Notes: generated by a model from the letters alone, not told the origin. 64,000 bases of DNA from Sipunculus nudus (GCA_026874595.1 CM049321.1:19624979-19688978), one strand, 5' to 3'; positions 1 through 12,989 are shown, counted from the first letter of the stretch. Numbers and translations: made by a program.

Positions 1-1
1 C

Positions 2-70
2 GGAAAAGGTCACGCTCAGGTGTGTGAAATTCTCCTGAATCACCATGCTGAAAGAGAAGCAAAAGATGTA
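2..70 (+). CDS. Ankyrin-repeat exon, 5' truncated by the window edge (group 1)
   Basis: The reading frame from base 2 gives the last 23 residues of a 33-residue ankyrin repeat: VCEILL is the second-helix signature and HHA begins the loop, followed by EREAKDV. The exon stops at a donor GTAAGC (71-76) in phase 0, like the other ankyrin exons here. Base 1 is the last base of the previous codon, so the gene began upstream. The next exon lies at 2319-2417. Ankyrin repeats bind partner proteins; nothing here shows the partner. Confidence 0.85.
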
Positions 71-1708
71 GTAAGCATTAAGTTTTCTGTCATTTCTGGA
101 GAATTAACTAAAGAACAGCCACACCTCCATATTATCTATATGTAAATATATATATAAATATATAATTTACATTTCTAAATAGTGATTTTATCTTCAAATA
201 ATGCCAGCTATTTGCGCTGTTGTTTTGTTTAATGAGTACATTCTTGAGTATATTTATTGTTTTTACATTTACATGTAATATAAGATAAAATCTTTCAATA
301 ATGCAGACGATTGAGCTGTAGTAATGGTTGATAGGTTCATTCTTGAGTATATTCACTGTTTTTACGTTTACAGCCATCATTTTACACATATAAATATATG
401 TATTAAGTAGTACCAGAGTGAAATATATTAATAGATTGACAATGATGGATAATTTATAATATAAATATAATGCCTGTCTTGAGGCAACACAACAGTTTGT
501 CGTAAAGTATAAAGATAAAACTTAAGAACATGCTCACAGTGCACCTGTCTACTTTGGTGAGAATGGTTATATATTTCATAATTTGGTGTTCTGTATTATA
601 TCTGTATAATAGTTACTGCTTGTAATTGGCATGGTTCAGTACGTTTCCTATTTAGTAAATGTCAAATTTTCATATATCTTTAAGAGATGTGTTAGTTTAT
701 AGGTTTCTACATCCATTGTTGTTACGACAGAAGTAGTTGGTTCATTTAGGAAGCCAGTAATGCGGTAAATTTAACTTTTAGATAATTCAATTACGACTAG
801 TTTCAATTATGACCCAACATGGCGGGATATGTAACGGACCTGTGATATGAACATTACAGTTACAAACCTGTTGAGTTGAGCAACTTGTATAGTTATATGT
901 AGGCCATATTGCAAAGATTGAAATATAATAATTTGAAAGGTTTATTGGAATTTTGTATTCACAAATAAAAGTTAATATCAAGTGAGCGTGAAATCAAAAC
1001 AAGATTTCAAGATTTAATTAAACGGCGTTTGGATTTTAAAATATACACAGACAAAAATTAATCATTTTCACTTCAGAGCAAGATATAATATAATTTGTAA
1101 TGATTTTAATAAAATAAACGGAACAGGTCTCTTTTGATTACCACCTACAATTCAAGAAGAACTCGCCTAGATCATATTATATAACCGCGTAAAGAATTAA
1201 AAAAAAAGAAGTTTATAAAACTAAATTAAACGATTTCGACTAAAGAGATCTAATAAACAAAAACTATTTAAACCTATTTTTATACTCCCGCAACATTTAC
1301 AGTCTCATACACTGCGTACTGCAAAACTGTCACACATTGTGTATCTGCATTTGTTCAATATTTGGGTGGTATTATGGCCTTTTGCCTGCGATTAGCTAAT
1401 TGCAAAAAACAGCAAATTTGATTTTGTACCAAGCCGTTAATCTGGTAAAGTATAATATTATAATAAGTTTAAATTACTAAACTGTCTTACATTTTTATTT
1501 AAATTATATATATTTATATTTTTTTAAGAATATTAAAAAATGCATATTCCATCGGCGACGCTAAGCCAGACTAATAACTCTTTTTGTAATGAGCATTGTA
1601 TCACAATAAAACTCAAACCGTGAATTTTGGTATTCATCCATAATGTTGCATAAGTTGATGTTTGTAGAGACAGCTTGCTTTCTATCTTCGCTTTATCCTT
1701 AATAACAG

Positions 1709-1758
<50 letters not shown>

Positions 1759-2318
1759 CACACACATTCTAATTCACAGTTGTACAAAATTGTACGAATA
1801 TAGAAGCAAATAATAGCATTTACTTTCAGTTCGACGAGAGTTTACTTCAACTGATGAACTGAAAGGAAAATATAAGACAAAATTCAAAGAGGCATTATCA
1901 CTCATTTTGTTTTTCTCATTGGTGTAATATCTGAGCTAATATTAGCCTCGATATTACACCATAGATAGGATTGTTTGAATAAAACTACACAACCTTACAT
2001 ACATACCCTATCTAAATATAGCTTTTATTGTCTGGAATACATTAACGATGACCACCATTAATGTGTGGGTGAAATACCTGCAGCTTAATATCGTAGTATG
2101 ACATACGATGTTCTCTTTTGTCAAATTGTTCACGTACGGAAACTTTAGCAATTAATACATTTGGACGATTATGGGAAAGGAAAAGTTGAGTGAGGAGATA
2201 ACGCTACTTCTTTTCGAAACTATTGGAGAAAATATTATTCGTTTCAACTTCATTGCATATTTAAAGTTACGAACATTACTGCATCAAATTGAAGCGTACA
2301 TGTGCGTTTATCTTTCAG
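71..2318 (+). other. Intron 1 of ankyrin group 1
   Basis: AT-rich sequence between donor 71-76 and acceptor TCTTTCAG at 2311-2318. The only structure seen is a TC dinucleotide run (1712-1755). No other coding signal was recognised. Confidence 0.75.
1712..1755. repeat. (TC)n microsatellite
   Basis: An uninterrupted TC dinucleotide run of about 44 bases inside an intron. It creates a false Arg-Glu repeat ORF on the minus strand. Confidence 0.97.
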
Positions 2319-2417
2319 GATGGACATACTCCTCTTCACATTGCTGCAAGGGAAGGAAAGGTTGCAGTTTGCATGATGCTTCTTGAACGTGATGCTTTAG
2401 TTAATACCAAGGACAAG
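2319..2417 (+). CDS. Ankyrin-repeat exon (group 1)
   Basis: Ninety-nine bases encode exactly one ankyrin repeat that begins DGHTPLHIAAREG and continues VCMMLLERDA. The TPLH turn is at residues 4-7 and the G and LL positions match the family consensus. It is bounded by acceptor TCTTTCAG and donor GTGAAC and is phase 0 at both ends, so it can be duplicated or lost without breaking the frame. The ATG-initiated ORFs that overlap it run out of the acceptor and through the donor and are not the real boundaries. Confidence 0.92.
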
Positions 2418-2788
2418 GTGAACACTGACATTACTGAACAGTTTAATTTAGAGGAAACTTTCTGCCAAAAGAAATCTTTAGATATTTTGGAATTATTTAC
2501 ATATCTATTTTATTATTCCACAATGCAAAATATTTAAGAAACAAGCGATAATAAAGATCAGAACACAATAGTACAGAGTTCTTTTTAAACTCAGTCTAAC
2601 TTAGGAGTTGTCTGTCGCAATGATTTTAAAGGACATAAGTCATACAATTTTTTCAATTGTAACGTCATTTTATCTACCATAGTGATATATACGCATGCGC
2701 TTAAGGGAACAAACTGACTTTACAGCAAATAGACCCCATGTAGCATCAGTGACTGAAACCGATGGTATGATGCACTTTTTCTTTGTTA

Positions 2789-3110
2789 AAGAGCCCCAAT
2801 CACCTATCTGACCTTTATAAACTAAAGATAATCCCTTTTTTTATTTTTTTTAAATAGTAGGCCAGAAAACGTGCATATTACCACTAACATGCTGCTTATT
2901 CTGTTTTTTATCAAAGCGTTTATAAAATGTGGTTACTCTATATAAAAATAATAAAATCCATCAAGGGCATCTGGCAGCAAGTCAGATAAACCAGAGCTTT
3001 GCAAATGGCGTTTTGCAACAAGTGACCTTTCTACTAAATACTTTCGCGTAAATGCAAGCTACCACCTTTAGTAACATGTTTTCCCGTTTGCAAACATTGA
3101 TATTTTACAA
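2789..3110 (+). repeat. Dispersed repeat, copy 1 (partner at 24127-24420)
   Basis: This stretch aligns by eye, in the same orientation, with 24127-24420. Shared landmarks are CAATCACCTATC, CTTATAAACTAA-type sequence, GTAGGCCAGA, CAAGGGCATC, GGCAGCAAGT and CCAGAGCTTTGC, in the same order and at similar spacing. Differences and small indels are spread throughout. It is probably a non-autonomous mobile element or its fragment; the ends were not defined. Confidence 0.8.
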
Positions 3111-3949
3111 ATAGTTAGTTGGACACCAAAAATCACATAAATTCTATTTCAAAAGGTAGGTGAATGGACACCTTTAAATAATGGGCTCGCCATTCTAATA
3201 TGTTTATTTTTTATCAAGTCATTGTCAAAGTTAATCATATCCTAAGAATGTATGGTATATCATCATTTCTATAAGAAATACAGAGGATATTCATGGCTCA
3301 TGTTTCTTTACCATAGGGAATCGACCTTTTTCATTAAAATAGTCCTAAGAAAAGGCTTAACTGATTAATATGACTCCTAGTGTACTAACTAATCTTCACG
3401 TTATGTTGCGCCATGTCCAGTTCCCAAATTATTGCGAGTTGTCAGGAAACTTGATTTACTTATAGATCGAGCAGTTCAGAAGTTACCGAAATCTAAAAAA
3501 GCGCATATTTACATGTATTTTGCATACTGGATAATAGATATTGTATCAGTTTGTCTTCTGTGGGTCGAAGAATTGAATGTTTATCTGACACATTTGGTTT
3601 TATCGGTTGAACAAGACCTGTATCCGTTGAAAAATGTTTTAGAATTGTCCAATTACCCTATATGAACCTTATGAACCGGCACATATCCTGTATCCAAGCT
3701 TGCAACCTCAGGTACATTTCATTGATAAAAGTGTAATTAGAGTCAAACATTTGCATTAAAGGATATTGTTTTGATCAATATACTAAAAAATGGGTACTAA
3801 AGTGGCATAAAAGGCATGTAACATCATAAAAATATAATAAATTCTGAAAATCAAAATTTACGTAGAACAAATATTCAACACGCGATGAAACTAAAATGCC
3901 ACTGGTCCTACTTCTAACAAGACTATACCCTTAAAATCTTTCTTCAGGA

Positions 3950-5060
3950 GGAATAATCACTGAAATTACAAAACAGATGGAAAGAATGGGTGAGCATTAC
4001 TCTGAACTCTACATTTTTGATGCGACAGATCTCCTACCACATATTGCTGAACTTGACGACATACCCTCAGAGGAACTCAGTGTTGCAACTAATAGGCTGC
4101 CATCATCAAAAGCCCGAGGCAAAGACTGCATGCATTCCTGCTTGGACAATCACGTATGGAAAACCCTCCTTACTGGATCCAGTCTACAGGCTTATGTTGC
4201 AATGCCGGGAAGAAGATGCTGCACCGGAAGACGTGTTGTTACCCTGTACAAGAATAAGAGAACGTGGAGACTGCAACACTTATCTAGGAATATTTTTGCT
4301 TAATTGCTGGCAAGTCTTTGCCCACATAGAATTCACAGACTCTTGCAGATCGCATTTATCTATTATCTCAGTGCAGTTTTTATAGCAAACAGGTTAACAA
4401 GCAATTCTATAAGACGTGCAGAGAACAAAGAGTTCAAATCGTTATGTCTTTAAACAGAAATTAAACTTTTAAGAGTCTACCTATAACGTTTTGCCCACCC
4501 ACGCTCCTTAGTACTATCAAGTCCACCAATAATGGTATGTTGAACAGAGTTCAGCACGACGGCTTTATGTCAAAAGAATTCGAAGTAAAAAGTTATGAAA
4601 TATGTCCTCGCACCAACCTTCTTTGGAATATTCCTTGCAATGCTGCTCAGATACGCCTTCAAATCAACCACTGAATCTTCATCAAGTCTAGGCCTGCCGG
4701 CAAACTGTTCATCATTTACAGATTGAAGGCTAAGACCAGACAGGGGAAGTCCTTATTAGGATATACTCTTTACGCACAACGCAGTCTTCCCGGCACACTC
4801 CAAACAAAACTTCAGTCCATGACGTACTTCTAGATCAATATCAGCCTGACAAAATCTGGTGATTGGGCAGGGAACACCTAATCCGCCATCTATCCAAATC
4901 AATGACTACCAAGTTCACGAGTTCAATTACCCAGGCTCAACTAACACAAACGATCTATAACTAAAACTGATAGGCGAAGCGACTTTCAATCTCTCCAAAC
5001 TAACCGAGAGGGCGTGGAAAAAAAGCTATTTCAAACAAAACATCTGTAGTGTGGAAGCGA
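3950..5060 (+). pseudogene. Decayed non-LTR retrotransposon reverse transcriptase
   Basis: Pieces of a LINE reverse transcriptase appear in order but in different frames. They are EHYSELY (3990s), an SSKARGKDC piece standing for the usual SGKAPGKDG block (4105-4130), TLYKNK and RGDCNTYLGIFLL (4240-4300) for the KNKGxRxDCxNYRGISLL block, VLAPTLFGIF (4605-4635), and a C-terminal stretch with FNYPGSTNTND followed by LSKLTERAWK (4920-5020). No intact YADD box was found; the sequence after GEVLIR (4745-4760) is shifted. The fragment lies in an intron and is in the same orientation as the host gene. The LINE clade was not assigned. It carries many stops and indels, so it is clearly dead. Confidence 0.8.
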
Positions 5061-7306
5061 ATCCTGGAGTACATAAACTTCACAGAAAGGCGTTTTCCAC
5101 GTGAGGCGCCTGTGGCGCTTAACGGAAAAAGAAAAAGGGGCCCTCTCCAAAGCAGATATCACTATGTTTAGGCAGCAGGAAGTGTCGGAAGCTTTTTATA
5201 ATGGGGAGGTCTCTACCAAGGAAAAATCGCAAGAGCCGTACTTCAGGCCTCAGCGAACCACAATTGACTCGAGCGAGCAAATGCACTAGTATTTCGTATC
5301 AAAGGTTGCAACTGTATATGCAGATGCCGCATTGGTCTTTCGACTTTACAACCAGTAAAAAATGGTGTTTGCCAACTTTTCCTCGTCGTTCTTTCCCTTC
5401 CTTTAATAAAGTTTTCTACTTACTACGAATGCGATGGACTTCGACCGATACACATTAGTGACCGAGAAAATCAGGTCTTGCAGACATTCTTAAAGGACAT
5501 CTCGATTTGGTCCTGCGAGAAATCTGAAGAGAAGGTATTTTAAGGCATGGTTGTCCTCTACTCGATGGATATCAGTGAATGCACAAACAACGTAGACGAA
5601 TATATAAAAGCAAGAGTTACAGCTTGCCTTATCCTGAGCCTCATTCTTGGGAACTTGTCCTGTCATGACTGATTTGTCACATGTCATTGATGACTGACTT
5701 AAGTACTGCTAAGTCCGGAATACACAAGTCTGGTGCACCTTCAGTCTTGTGACCCATTTGAAGTTTTTCGTAGACTTGGTATTCTTGGACATGATTCCGC
5801 TTGTCCGTTTCAAGTAGAGTGATAGATTGCTGGTATATGAAATGTTCCTAACAATATGTCGATTACCTAACACAGTGGTTGCACTTCTGTGAGTGAAGTC
5901 AAACAGAATTAAGAACCACTTTTGAAAAAAAACTGATAAGTAATATGAAATGCCACAGGTGAGATTAACGGTTGTTTGATGAAAGAAAACTGCAGTTGAA
6001 TATAAGTTGTAATTTCAACCACAACCTTCTTACAAATACATATCATACAAATGCAGAAATGAACATACCAATTACGTGAAGGAAAATTCAAAATCCAAAC
6101 TGCCAAATGGTTTTGTAACAGTCCCAGATGCGGATGAATATTAAAACTAAGGATAAACTAAGTCTGGTATTAAATATTATTTCTCTATTCAATCTTCTAT
6201 ACTGCATGTAAAGAAAGGACGAATTTTATAAACAACAAACCAGATGAAAATATGATATGTGAAATAACTGTGGCGAGGAGGCTTAGAATAAATTGCTTCC
6301 CTTTCCCTTTTAAACAAATTCTTACCATTGCTAAAGCCATACAACCCTTAAATCTTTACTGAATCAAATTAGTTGGAAATAGGAAATAAGATTTGATGGT
6401 TATGAAAGGAGATCTGGTGATAAATATGGATAACTCCAGTGCAAACCACAATAATCTGTATTCTATCAATGATAATGTTTTAGATTATCAATGTTTGGTT
6501 TATGACAATTGTTAGAGGGAAATGTTTAATGGAAACTTTAAAATGTTCTAATGAATACAAACACAAAATAACAGATTTACTCTGAATAAACAAGTTGCAC
6601 TTGGTGTAGCTTCACACCTCTCAAGATAATTTTACTCAAATTTTAACTTTCGCCTAAGGAAATAAGTTTGTTAAAAAATGTTACTGGTGATAGTTAATTG
6701 TGAAACAAGAAAAAGGATTATTGCGGTATTCGTCATTTTTGATGTTACATAAATACAAAAATATAAATGGCCAAGGCTGCCAGCTTTGCACCAGATGTAT
6801 TCTGATTCAGCAGAATATTAATAAACAAATTTAATTCTTTCTACCTGTGTGCAAGATTATTCGACTTTGCAACTCAAAAAGGCACCTGACTTCCAAAGCT
6901 AACACATTAAAGGTCTAAATTCTCACTATGAATACTCTCAAAGCAAGACTTTATTTGCAGAAAGGTTGCGAATTTTGGAACTCCATATAGGTCTCGTTGA
7001 CCCCTATGTATTACGGTATTAGCAAACGTGTATGTTAACCGGATCCTTAACAATGGACCTTGGGTCACAAGTTTATATTTTGGAATATTTAATAATAAGA
7101 TGGTTATTATATTGTTATAACACATCTGAATATATTGTGAGAGTTTGCTAGGGCGTTATCAACCCAACATCTTGGGTTCAATATCACAGCAGAGTCAATC
7201 GATTAACATAGTTCATCAATGAAATATATTAAAAAAAGTAACACAACAATTACGTAAAATACGGTTTCTCTTAATTTTCATCATAAAAATCAAAACTTTT
7301 TTTCAG

Positions 7307-7405
7307 TACGGCGAGACTGCTCTCTCTATTGCCACAAAGAATCATCACAATGACGTGTGCGCATTGCTTCTGCAGCATGATGCTGAGATGCCGGATTACG
7401 GTCAG
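7307..7405 (+). CDS. Ankyrin-repeat exon, divergent (group 1)
   Basis: A 99-nt phase-0 exon with acceptor TTTTTTTCAG and donor GTATAA. The peptide YGETALSIATKNHHNDVCALLL keeps the ankyrin pattern (TALS in place of TPLH, then DVC and LLLQHDAE). The end, MPDYGQ, has lost the usual D/N-x-x-D-x loop. This is typical of the last repeat (C-cap) of an ankyrin stack, and no ankyrin exon follows it in this gene. Confidence 0.88.
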
Positions 7406-7877
7406 GTATAAGACCCTCTTTCATTATGCTGTTACAAGTTTCGGAAACTATTCTTTATCAGGCAATTTTATCCAACTTCGCTCTGTCTCAAATGACGTTA
7501 ACCACATATATTTTGCATGCTTATTGTACAGTATATTGTTTATATCAACAATATTTCCCCACTAAGCATTTCTTGCAAGAAAAAAGTACGGAAAGTGAGA
7601 TTTTTATTTTACAAAACTGAATACATCTATTTCATTAATACATATTTTTATTCTTACTATTAGCATAAACATATAAAGAAAATATTTTGTTTCATGAACT
7701 ATGTACACATTTTTCAATCTAATTTCAAAGTTAAACAAAAAGGATTACCCAGAGGATTCCAAGTGAGTACATTTCTTATTTAATATGAAGGCGAGTTAGA
7801 GACCATATAAAAAAAGACCTCTGGTAGTATATCCGAATTTTCTGTTCTTCTCGCATAATTGTACCAATTATTTTCAG
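7406..7877 (+). other. Intron 3 of ankyrin group 1
   Basis: AT-rich sequence between the ankyrin exon and the charged exon. No repeats or coding signal were recognised. Confidence 0.7.
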
Positions 7878-7967
7878 TCTGCCGACGCCACTGCCCATGA
7901 TTGGGAAGACAGAGGTCGCACTGAAGTAAAAGAGGATAGTGCTAAACATTTAAGAGCTATTACAAAG
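7878..7967 (+). CDS. Charged linker exon after the ankyrin repeats (group 1)
   Basis: A 90-nt phase-0 exon between acceptor ATTTTCAG and donor GTGAGT. The 30 residues start SADATAHDWEDRG and continue with EVKEDSAKHL. They are rich in Asp, Glu, Lys and Arg and do not follow the ankyrin consensus. With the next exon it forms the C-terminal tail of the protein. The function is unknown. Confidence 0.75.
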
Positions 7968-8164
7968 GTGAGTAACATTGACAAAAAAAAAATAAATTAC
8001 ATTTGAGGTAACTTGCTTGTTCAAACAGGTAGATTGCATTAGAAAAATCCACTGCAATATTTAATATCTGAATAATTTTATACCAAATTTTAATATCAAA
8101 TTATGTTTTTGTTTTCAATTTATTGAATTTTATATCCCTTTCTTACATTCCAATTGTTTTTCAG

Positions 8165-8233
8165 GAAATATATATGAGAGAAAACATCCTTTCGAAACAA
8201 TTCCTTAATGTTCAGGCACTTTTAACACGATGA
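8165..8233 (+). CDS. Terminal exon with stop codon (group 1)
   Basis: After acceptor TTTTTCAG (ending at 8164) the open frame gives 22 residues starting EIYMRENILSKQF and ending in a TGA at 8231-8233. The frame is continuous with the preceding phase-0 exon. An AATAAA signal lies 255 nt downstream of the stop. This is the likely end of the first ankyrin-repeat gene. Confidence 0.75.
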   Translation, partial: EIYMRENILSKQFLNVQALLTR

Positions 8234-8487
8234 CTTGCAAACGGGACAAACTGGTTGTCTATAACAGATGGATCTTCGACTGACGTGGTATTTAAGCAAG
8301 CATTTGGATAGTAATTGATCCAAAGAGTCCTTTACATATGATCAAACTGTTTTCAGTCGTTTCACGTGATGCCTAATTACACAGTTTGCCTGTAACATAT
8401 GTATATACATTTAGGAGTTTCTCTTTTTCCCCATGTATAATAATTTTTCTAGGGAATGGATATATAAGGACGGCAAATAAGAAATCA

Positions 8488-8493
8488 AATAAA
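8488..8493 (+). terminator. Candidate polyadenylation signal for ankyrin group 1
   Basis: A canonical AATAAA in the first few hundred bases after the stop codon of the terminal exon. The motif is common by chance in DNA this AT-rich. Confidence 0.5.
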
Positions 8494-9566
8494 ATATTGT
8501 GCAAAACTGGAAGTTTACATATTTTAACATTAAGTACCCATTAAGAAGTTACAGAATCCAAGTACTTTTGTTTCTTGAAATGTGACAGTAATGATGAGAA
8601 AAAAATATACAAATCAGCATTAGAGACACGAAACAAATCATATAGCCTATTGTTAGAACGTATAGAATGTATATTGTTAACCATGTATTTATTGTACAAA
8701 AGAACAATGTATCCAAAAAGGCTTTAATGGAATGTTTTGTTTGTTGATAGTCAAAGAAGCAAATTCTTGGGAAAAAAGTTAATGTATCAAATGCTGTAAC
8801 TATTTTTTATATGTTTAAGATAGGACTCAATCAGTGACAATGCCTTCCTCTTAACTTCATCGATCAGATATCCTAAACTGATCTGATATGCACATGATGG
8901 GTTCCTGTAATACTAGAAATCGATTCTTTGCATCAAAAGCATTCATAAATTAATAATCTATTCATTCATACAACATTTTCATTTAATTTCGTTTGTGTAA
9001 TATTCAATCATGTCTATAATTAAAAACAGTGTAAGTGATGTAATAGCACTATTGCTCACCAAGAAAAGTCACTTTATATCCAGGTGAAGGTCTTAGGGCT
9101 GTAATACATGAATCGATGGATGTTTACTTGTTTTACATAAATTAATATGTACATTAGAATGATTATATTTGTATAATTACGAAGTAACATTCCAGGATAG
9201 ATACATATATATCCGACTGTTAAATCATATATATATTAATTTATTTATATATATATGCGTGTGTGCATGTGTTCAATTTATTGTCAATATTCCTTTAATA
9301 AACTTACACAACATACATATAAAAGTATGTATTTATATATTTCTATGTAAGGTGTAGACACATTAACTTACAGGCAAAAATGTATTAAAAAATATATGTA
9401 TATTTATAAGTTTTACTTCATATAATCAATATATGCAAACATATATACATGTATACAGAAATTTAGATTATGATATATAGTTGTATAGAACTTCGTGTAG
9501 AATTTTACTAAAGCCTTTTGGAAAAAAATATAAACTGGTGTATACATATATACATATATATATATT

Positions 9567-9610
<44 letters not shown>

Positions 9611-12170
9611 TATATATATGCACACAAATTGTATCAGACTGTAAAATTGCATACAGACAATTATTATTCCGGAAGAAATTTTAAAAATCATAAAAGAAAA
9701 TGGCAGATTAATGAATGTTCGTCTTTCCTTCTTATTAACATACATGATATGTTTATTTGCAAACAGGAAAGCGTATCGTAGTGTTATCAAAGAGAGCAGT
9801 GGTTGCTGATTATTTTAGACTGTTTGCCTGTACACTGTAAGTTCCCATGAAATAATACCTCAGTGAGCAGAGGTTTCTGTCCAGGGAAACATGTCATGAT
9901 AACCAGTGATTGTATAAAGAAATGTGCATCAATCAGTAAACGCTGCTTGTCCAGAGAAGCAGGATAATGGGAAGCCATGTCATTATTAATAGTTTTTCTC
10001 GAAGGCTGTAACGATGTGTCATAAAGACATAGAGCACTTATAGTTGTTACCAGAAGTATTTTATGTTATAATTTCCTATTATTGTATTTTATCACTATCA
10101 ACCAACCGTTTTTCATGTATGTATCGGATAGGTATTTACATAGGACTAGGCCTATGTGAACTGACTTATACAATAATCTATAGTGTGTATATAATTTACA
10201 CAAAATGAAAGATGCGAAGAATGATAGCAACTTATTAATTGATGATCGATTTGCGTATGCCATGATTCACTTATTTCTATTATTAAATTTACAGTCATTT
10301 TCATAACGTTTTAATCTCAAGCTCATACCTGACATTTAATGGCAGAAAAAATATACATGATGATAAACAGTAATATGATTTTTATAGTACTCAATTTGAT
10401 AACCAAATTGTAAGGCGATCGATTTCTGATTTGAAATGAAGACCTCTGAGTATTTCACAAGCCTAGCTTCATTCATTACACATATCCAACTATTCCTTGT
10501 TTTTACCGATGTATAAGCAGAAACACATATACGGAGCAGGGTTTCTCATTTAAGAAACACATTCTATCAACAGATATGCAACACATGTTTTCAATGGCAC
10601 AACTATAGGAAATAAAAGGTATATGTTCTATTTGGTATGCTTTGTACATTCTGTTGAAATTCAGATAACGACTGCTGTATATGTATCAAGTCATTTTCTT
10701 TTTCATTTTATTCAAGAGAAATTAAATATTTCTGTCACATTCCCGCTTCAGGTTCTTTAGAGTATTATGGAATGGATTTTCAAGTGTACTTGACAAACAC
10801 ACGTTGGTATAGACGAGACTGTGATGTCAACATAAATGCTATAATTTAAGAAAGAAGCATCCTCGCAGTATATCTTGGCCGTACGCAGTCTCCAATAGGA
10901 TATAAGTACTATATCCAACACTGATAATGAGTTAAAAAACTAATTTCTTAACAATTAAATGTCCATGATATCTTGACAGTTCACAAACGCAGTCCGAATA
11001 GTGGAATGTATCAACATTTAACAATGCAACAAAGCCAAACTACAATTATGAATCGTACTATCGTACTCCACTATATCCTTGAAATTGCACACGGCTCTTA
11101 TTTTTTCACTATGACTAGTCAGTTCATCAGCAGGTCTTTAACAATACCCATCTCCTAGTCAATTACACACAGAAAGTCCTGAGTCATATCGACTTTCACA
11201 CCGTATTTTCACTCCAGCCGAATATTCCATGCCATGTTCCCTGTCAGTGTACATCTATTGATACGAATAAGTTCTGCATATATCCAAGGTTTGTGAAATA
11301 CCTGCGCGTGCCAACTCCCGGGGCCTTTGATTTGTAATCCGCCCCTTTGTAGGTACAGCTACCACATGCCATAGCGTTCAAACACTCACAACTCTGAACA
11401 AAGTGTACATCCTAATAATGATCATATTCCCACAGTGTTCACATTATTTACTTATCATGACTTAATAGTATTTTACTTAGACAAAACTATACATTTAAAA
11501 ATGAACGAGTTCTCCCTCGTCATGACTGACAATTTTAAACATCTAAAATTTCGCGTACTATTCTAACCAATGAGTTCCACTTTTTATGATGATTTAAATA
11601 ATTTTAAACATTGAACTGGTGTATAAAAATGATGCAAGAAACATATACTTGACTATATGTAAGAACAACGTCAGACACACGCTCAAGTATTATAAGCTGT
11701 CAGACATATATCGTATCTCGGTAAAAACTGATATCAGAACATCATCGTCCTTAGTGAAAGTATACAGAGACATATAATCGTGCAGGTGTACCAGACGTGC
11801 ATAAATAATTAAGGAGGAATCTATTTAGTGCTAAAGTGTGGAAATTATAATCTCAGATTGACATATAGACACATTATTGTTCGTTTTTTTAAAATGTTAT
11901 TAGTCACGCAGTTACGCTCGTAAATACAAATGATATCGGACATTTACTCATGCCTATGTATAAAGTGCAAAACTCAATGTGTAAATATGCCCATATGTAA
12001 ATATGCTGGTTGTATATTCTTGTATAGTTCATTAAAATAACGTCAGAAACATACTCCTGTCCAGAATATACACAATGTCAGACACATGCTTGTGATGAGG
12101 TTTTTAATGTGTATCAATATCAAGGAGACATTTTTGGAACGGTATATATTTTTATTCTTTTGTGGAACAT
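8494..12170. other. AT-rich intergenic stretch
   Basis: About 3.7 kb without a recognisable gene. It holds a long TA-rich microsatellite at 9541-9619. At 11667-12090, related copies of a motif like CGTCAGACACACGCTC or CGTCAGAAACATACTCC recur at uneven spacing. No ankyrin exon and no viral ORF were found. Confidence 0.65.
9541..9619. repeat. (TA)n-rich microsatellite
   Basis: Mostly TA dinucleotides interrupted by a few TAC and TGC units. It generates false Tyr-Ile repeat ORFs on both strands. Confidence 0.96.
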
Positions 12171-12458
12171 TTAAGCGATAAACATATTTACAAGGTAAAC
12201 ACATACATAAGGATGAATATGCAATGATGTAAACACATGTACATTTGACAATTTAAAACAGGACACCTTTGCGACGTTGCAATTTCCTTTTCTTCTGCCT
12301 TCGCCGAGCAGGATATAGACATCGGTCACCAGTTCGCCGATGGCGTCTAAGTTCATTTCCAGTTCGCGGAATCGTTGGTATATTTACTCAAGCTTCTGTG
12401 TGATATCGTCTTCTTTCGTGGTTTCATCGGTGACGGCGGCGGGTGCGGGCGTGGCCAT
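12171..12458 (-). pseudogene. Small viral-type ORF with one in-frame stop
   Basis: On the minus strand an ATG at 12458 opens MATPAPAAVTDETTKEDD. There is a TAA after codon 24 (12384-12386), and the same frame continues with IYQRFRELEMNLDAIGEL to a stop at 12171. The part after the stop reads as an amphipathic helix followed by a basic GEGRRKG. With the stop it would be a 95-codon gene. It is the last ORF of the minus-strand viral block, downstream of the ORF at 12552-12956, with a weak TATA-like TTAAATAG upstream. No family was recognised. Confidence 0.55.
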
Positions 12459-12551
12459 CCCCTCGCTTTTCTATTTAACGCCCCTGCCTGCTGTTTTCGT
12501 TTTTGCAGTGTTTTGTGCGTCAGGCTTGGTGTTGTTTCGTTTACAGGTTTT

Positions 12552-12956
12552 TCATCTTTTACATCTTTTCCCGATTCTCTGCGGTTGGGTTTGGTTTTTC
12601 TTCTTCTTGTTACCGCTCTGTTTATCAGCCCCCCATTTTCTCTTATCGGTCGCAGGTAGGTTTTCTTGCTGTACAACCTCGGGAAGCACGAGCCCCGTGT
12701 TACACACTTGTGTGGTATTCGCTGGATGCTGGGCCATCCATGTGACGTTGGTGTCAGTGGGGTTGGAGCTTGTCAGCGGGGCAGGGAGCGGGTCTTGCGA
12801 CACGGCGGAAGCTGTGGCGGCGGGAGCCGATGAAGCAGGCACGTTGACGTCTTGGATTATATTTTCCATCTGCCTGAGAAGCTCGTCCACTCCCTGCTGA
12901 CTGGCTAAGATGTCCGCTGGTACTTTGGTAGCGTCATACGCGAAGGTGGTGGTCAT
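12552..12956 (-). CDS. Intact 134-residue viral-type ORF, Ala/Pro/Thr-rich with basic tail
   Basis: This open frame starts MTTTFAYDATKVPADIL and includes a helical stretch (VDELLRQMENIIQDV). It then passes through an Ala/Ser/Pro/Thr-rich middle and ends in a strongly basic tail with GNKKKKNQTQP, like a nuclear-localisation or nucleic-acid-binding tail. A TATATAA box lies 34 nt upstream of the ATG (12990-12996). It is downstream of the penton-like gene on the same strand and is GC-rich like the rest of the block. It is one of the few unbroken ORFs here. No homologous family was recognised; a small virion or DNA-binding protein is a guess from composition. Confidence 0.6.
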   Translation of the reverse strand: MTTTFAYDATKVPADILASQQGVDELLRQMENIIQDVNVPASSAPAATASAVSQDPLPAPLTSSNPTDTNVTWMAQHPANTTQVCNTGLVLPEVVQQENLPATDKRKWGADKQSGNKKKKNQTQPQRIGKRCKR

Positions 12957-12989
12957 GGTGAAGTGGCGAAAAAGGAGATTTTCCTCCTG

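Larger units (their letters stand above)
2418..7306 (+). other. Intron 2 of ankyrin group 1, with repeat insertions
   Basis: This 4.9-kb intron holds a dispersed repeat (about 2789-3110) and a decayed LINE reverse transcriptase (about 3950-5060). From 5100 to 7300 nothing convincing was seen; the short ORFs there lack recognisable motifs. Confidence 0.7.

Noticed and set aside
1533-1757. A minus-strand ORF starting with an Arg-Glu repeat
   Set aside because: Product of the TC microsatellite in an intron.
3977-4303. A 108-residue ORF as a host gene
   Set aside because: It is one frame of the decayed LINE reverse transcriptase; the matching blocks continue in other frames to about 5060.
9481-9790. 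ORFs with long Tyr-Ile repeats
   Set aside because: Products of a TA microsatellite.
12340-12900. A 186-residue + strand ORF rich in Phe, Ser and Val
   Set aside because: It is the antisense of two minus-strand viral-type ORFs in GC-rich DNA; its hydrophobic run mirrors Lys- and Arg-coding codons.
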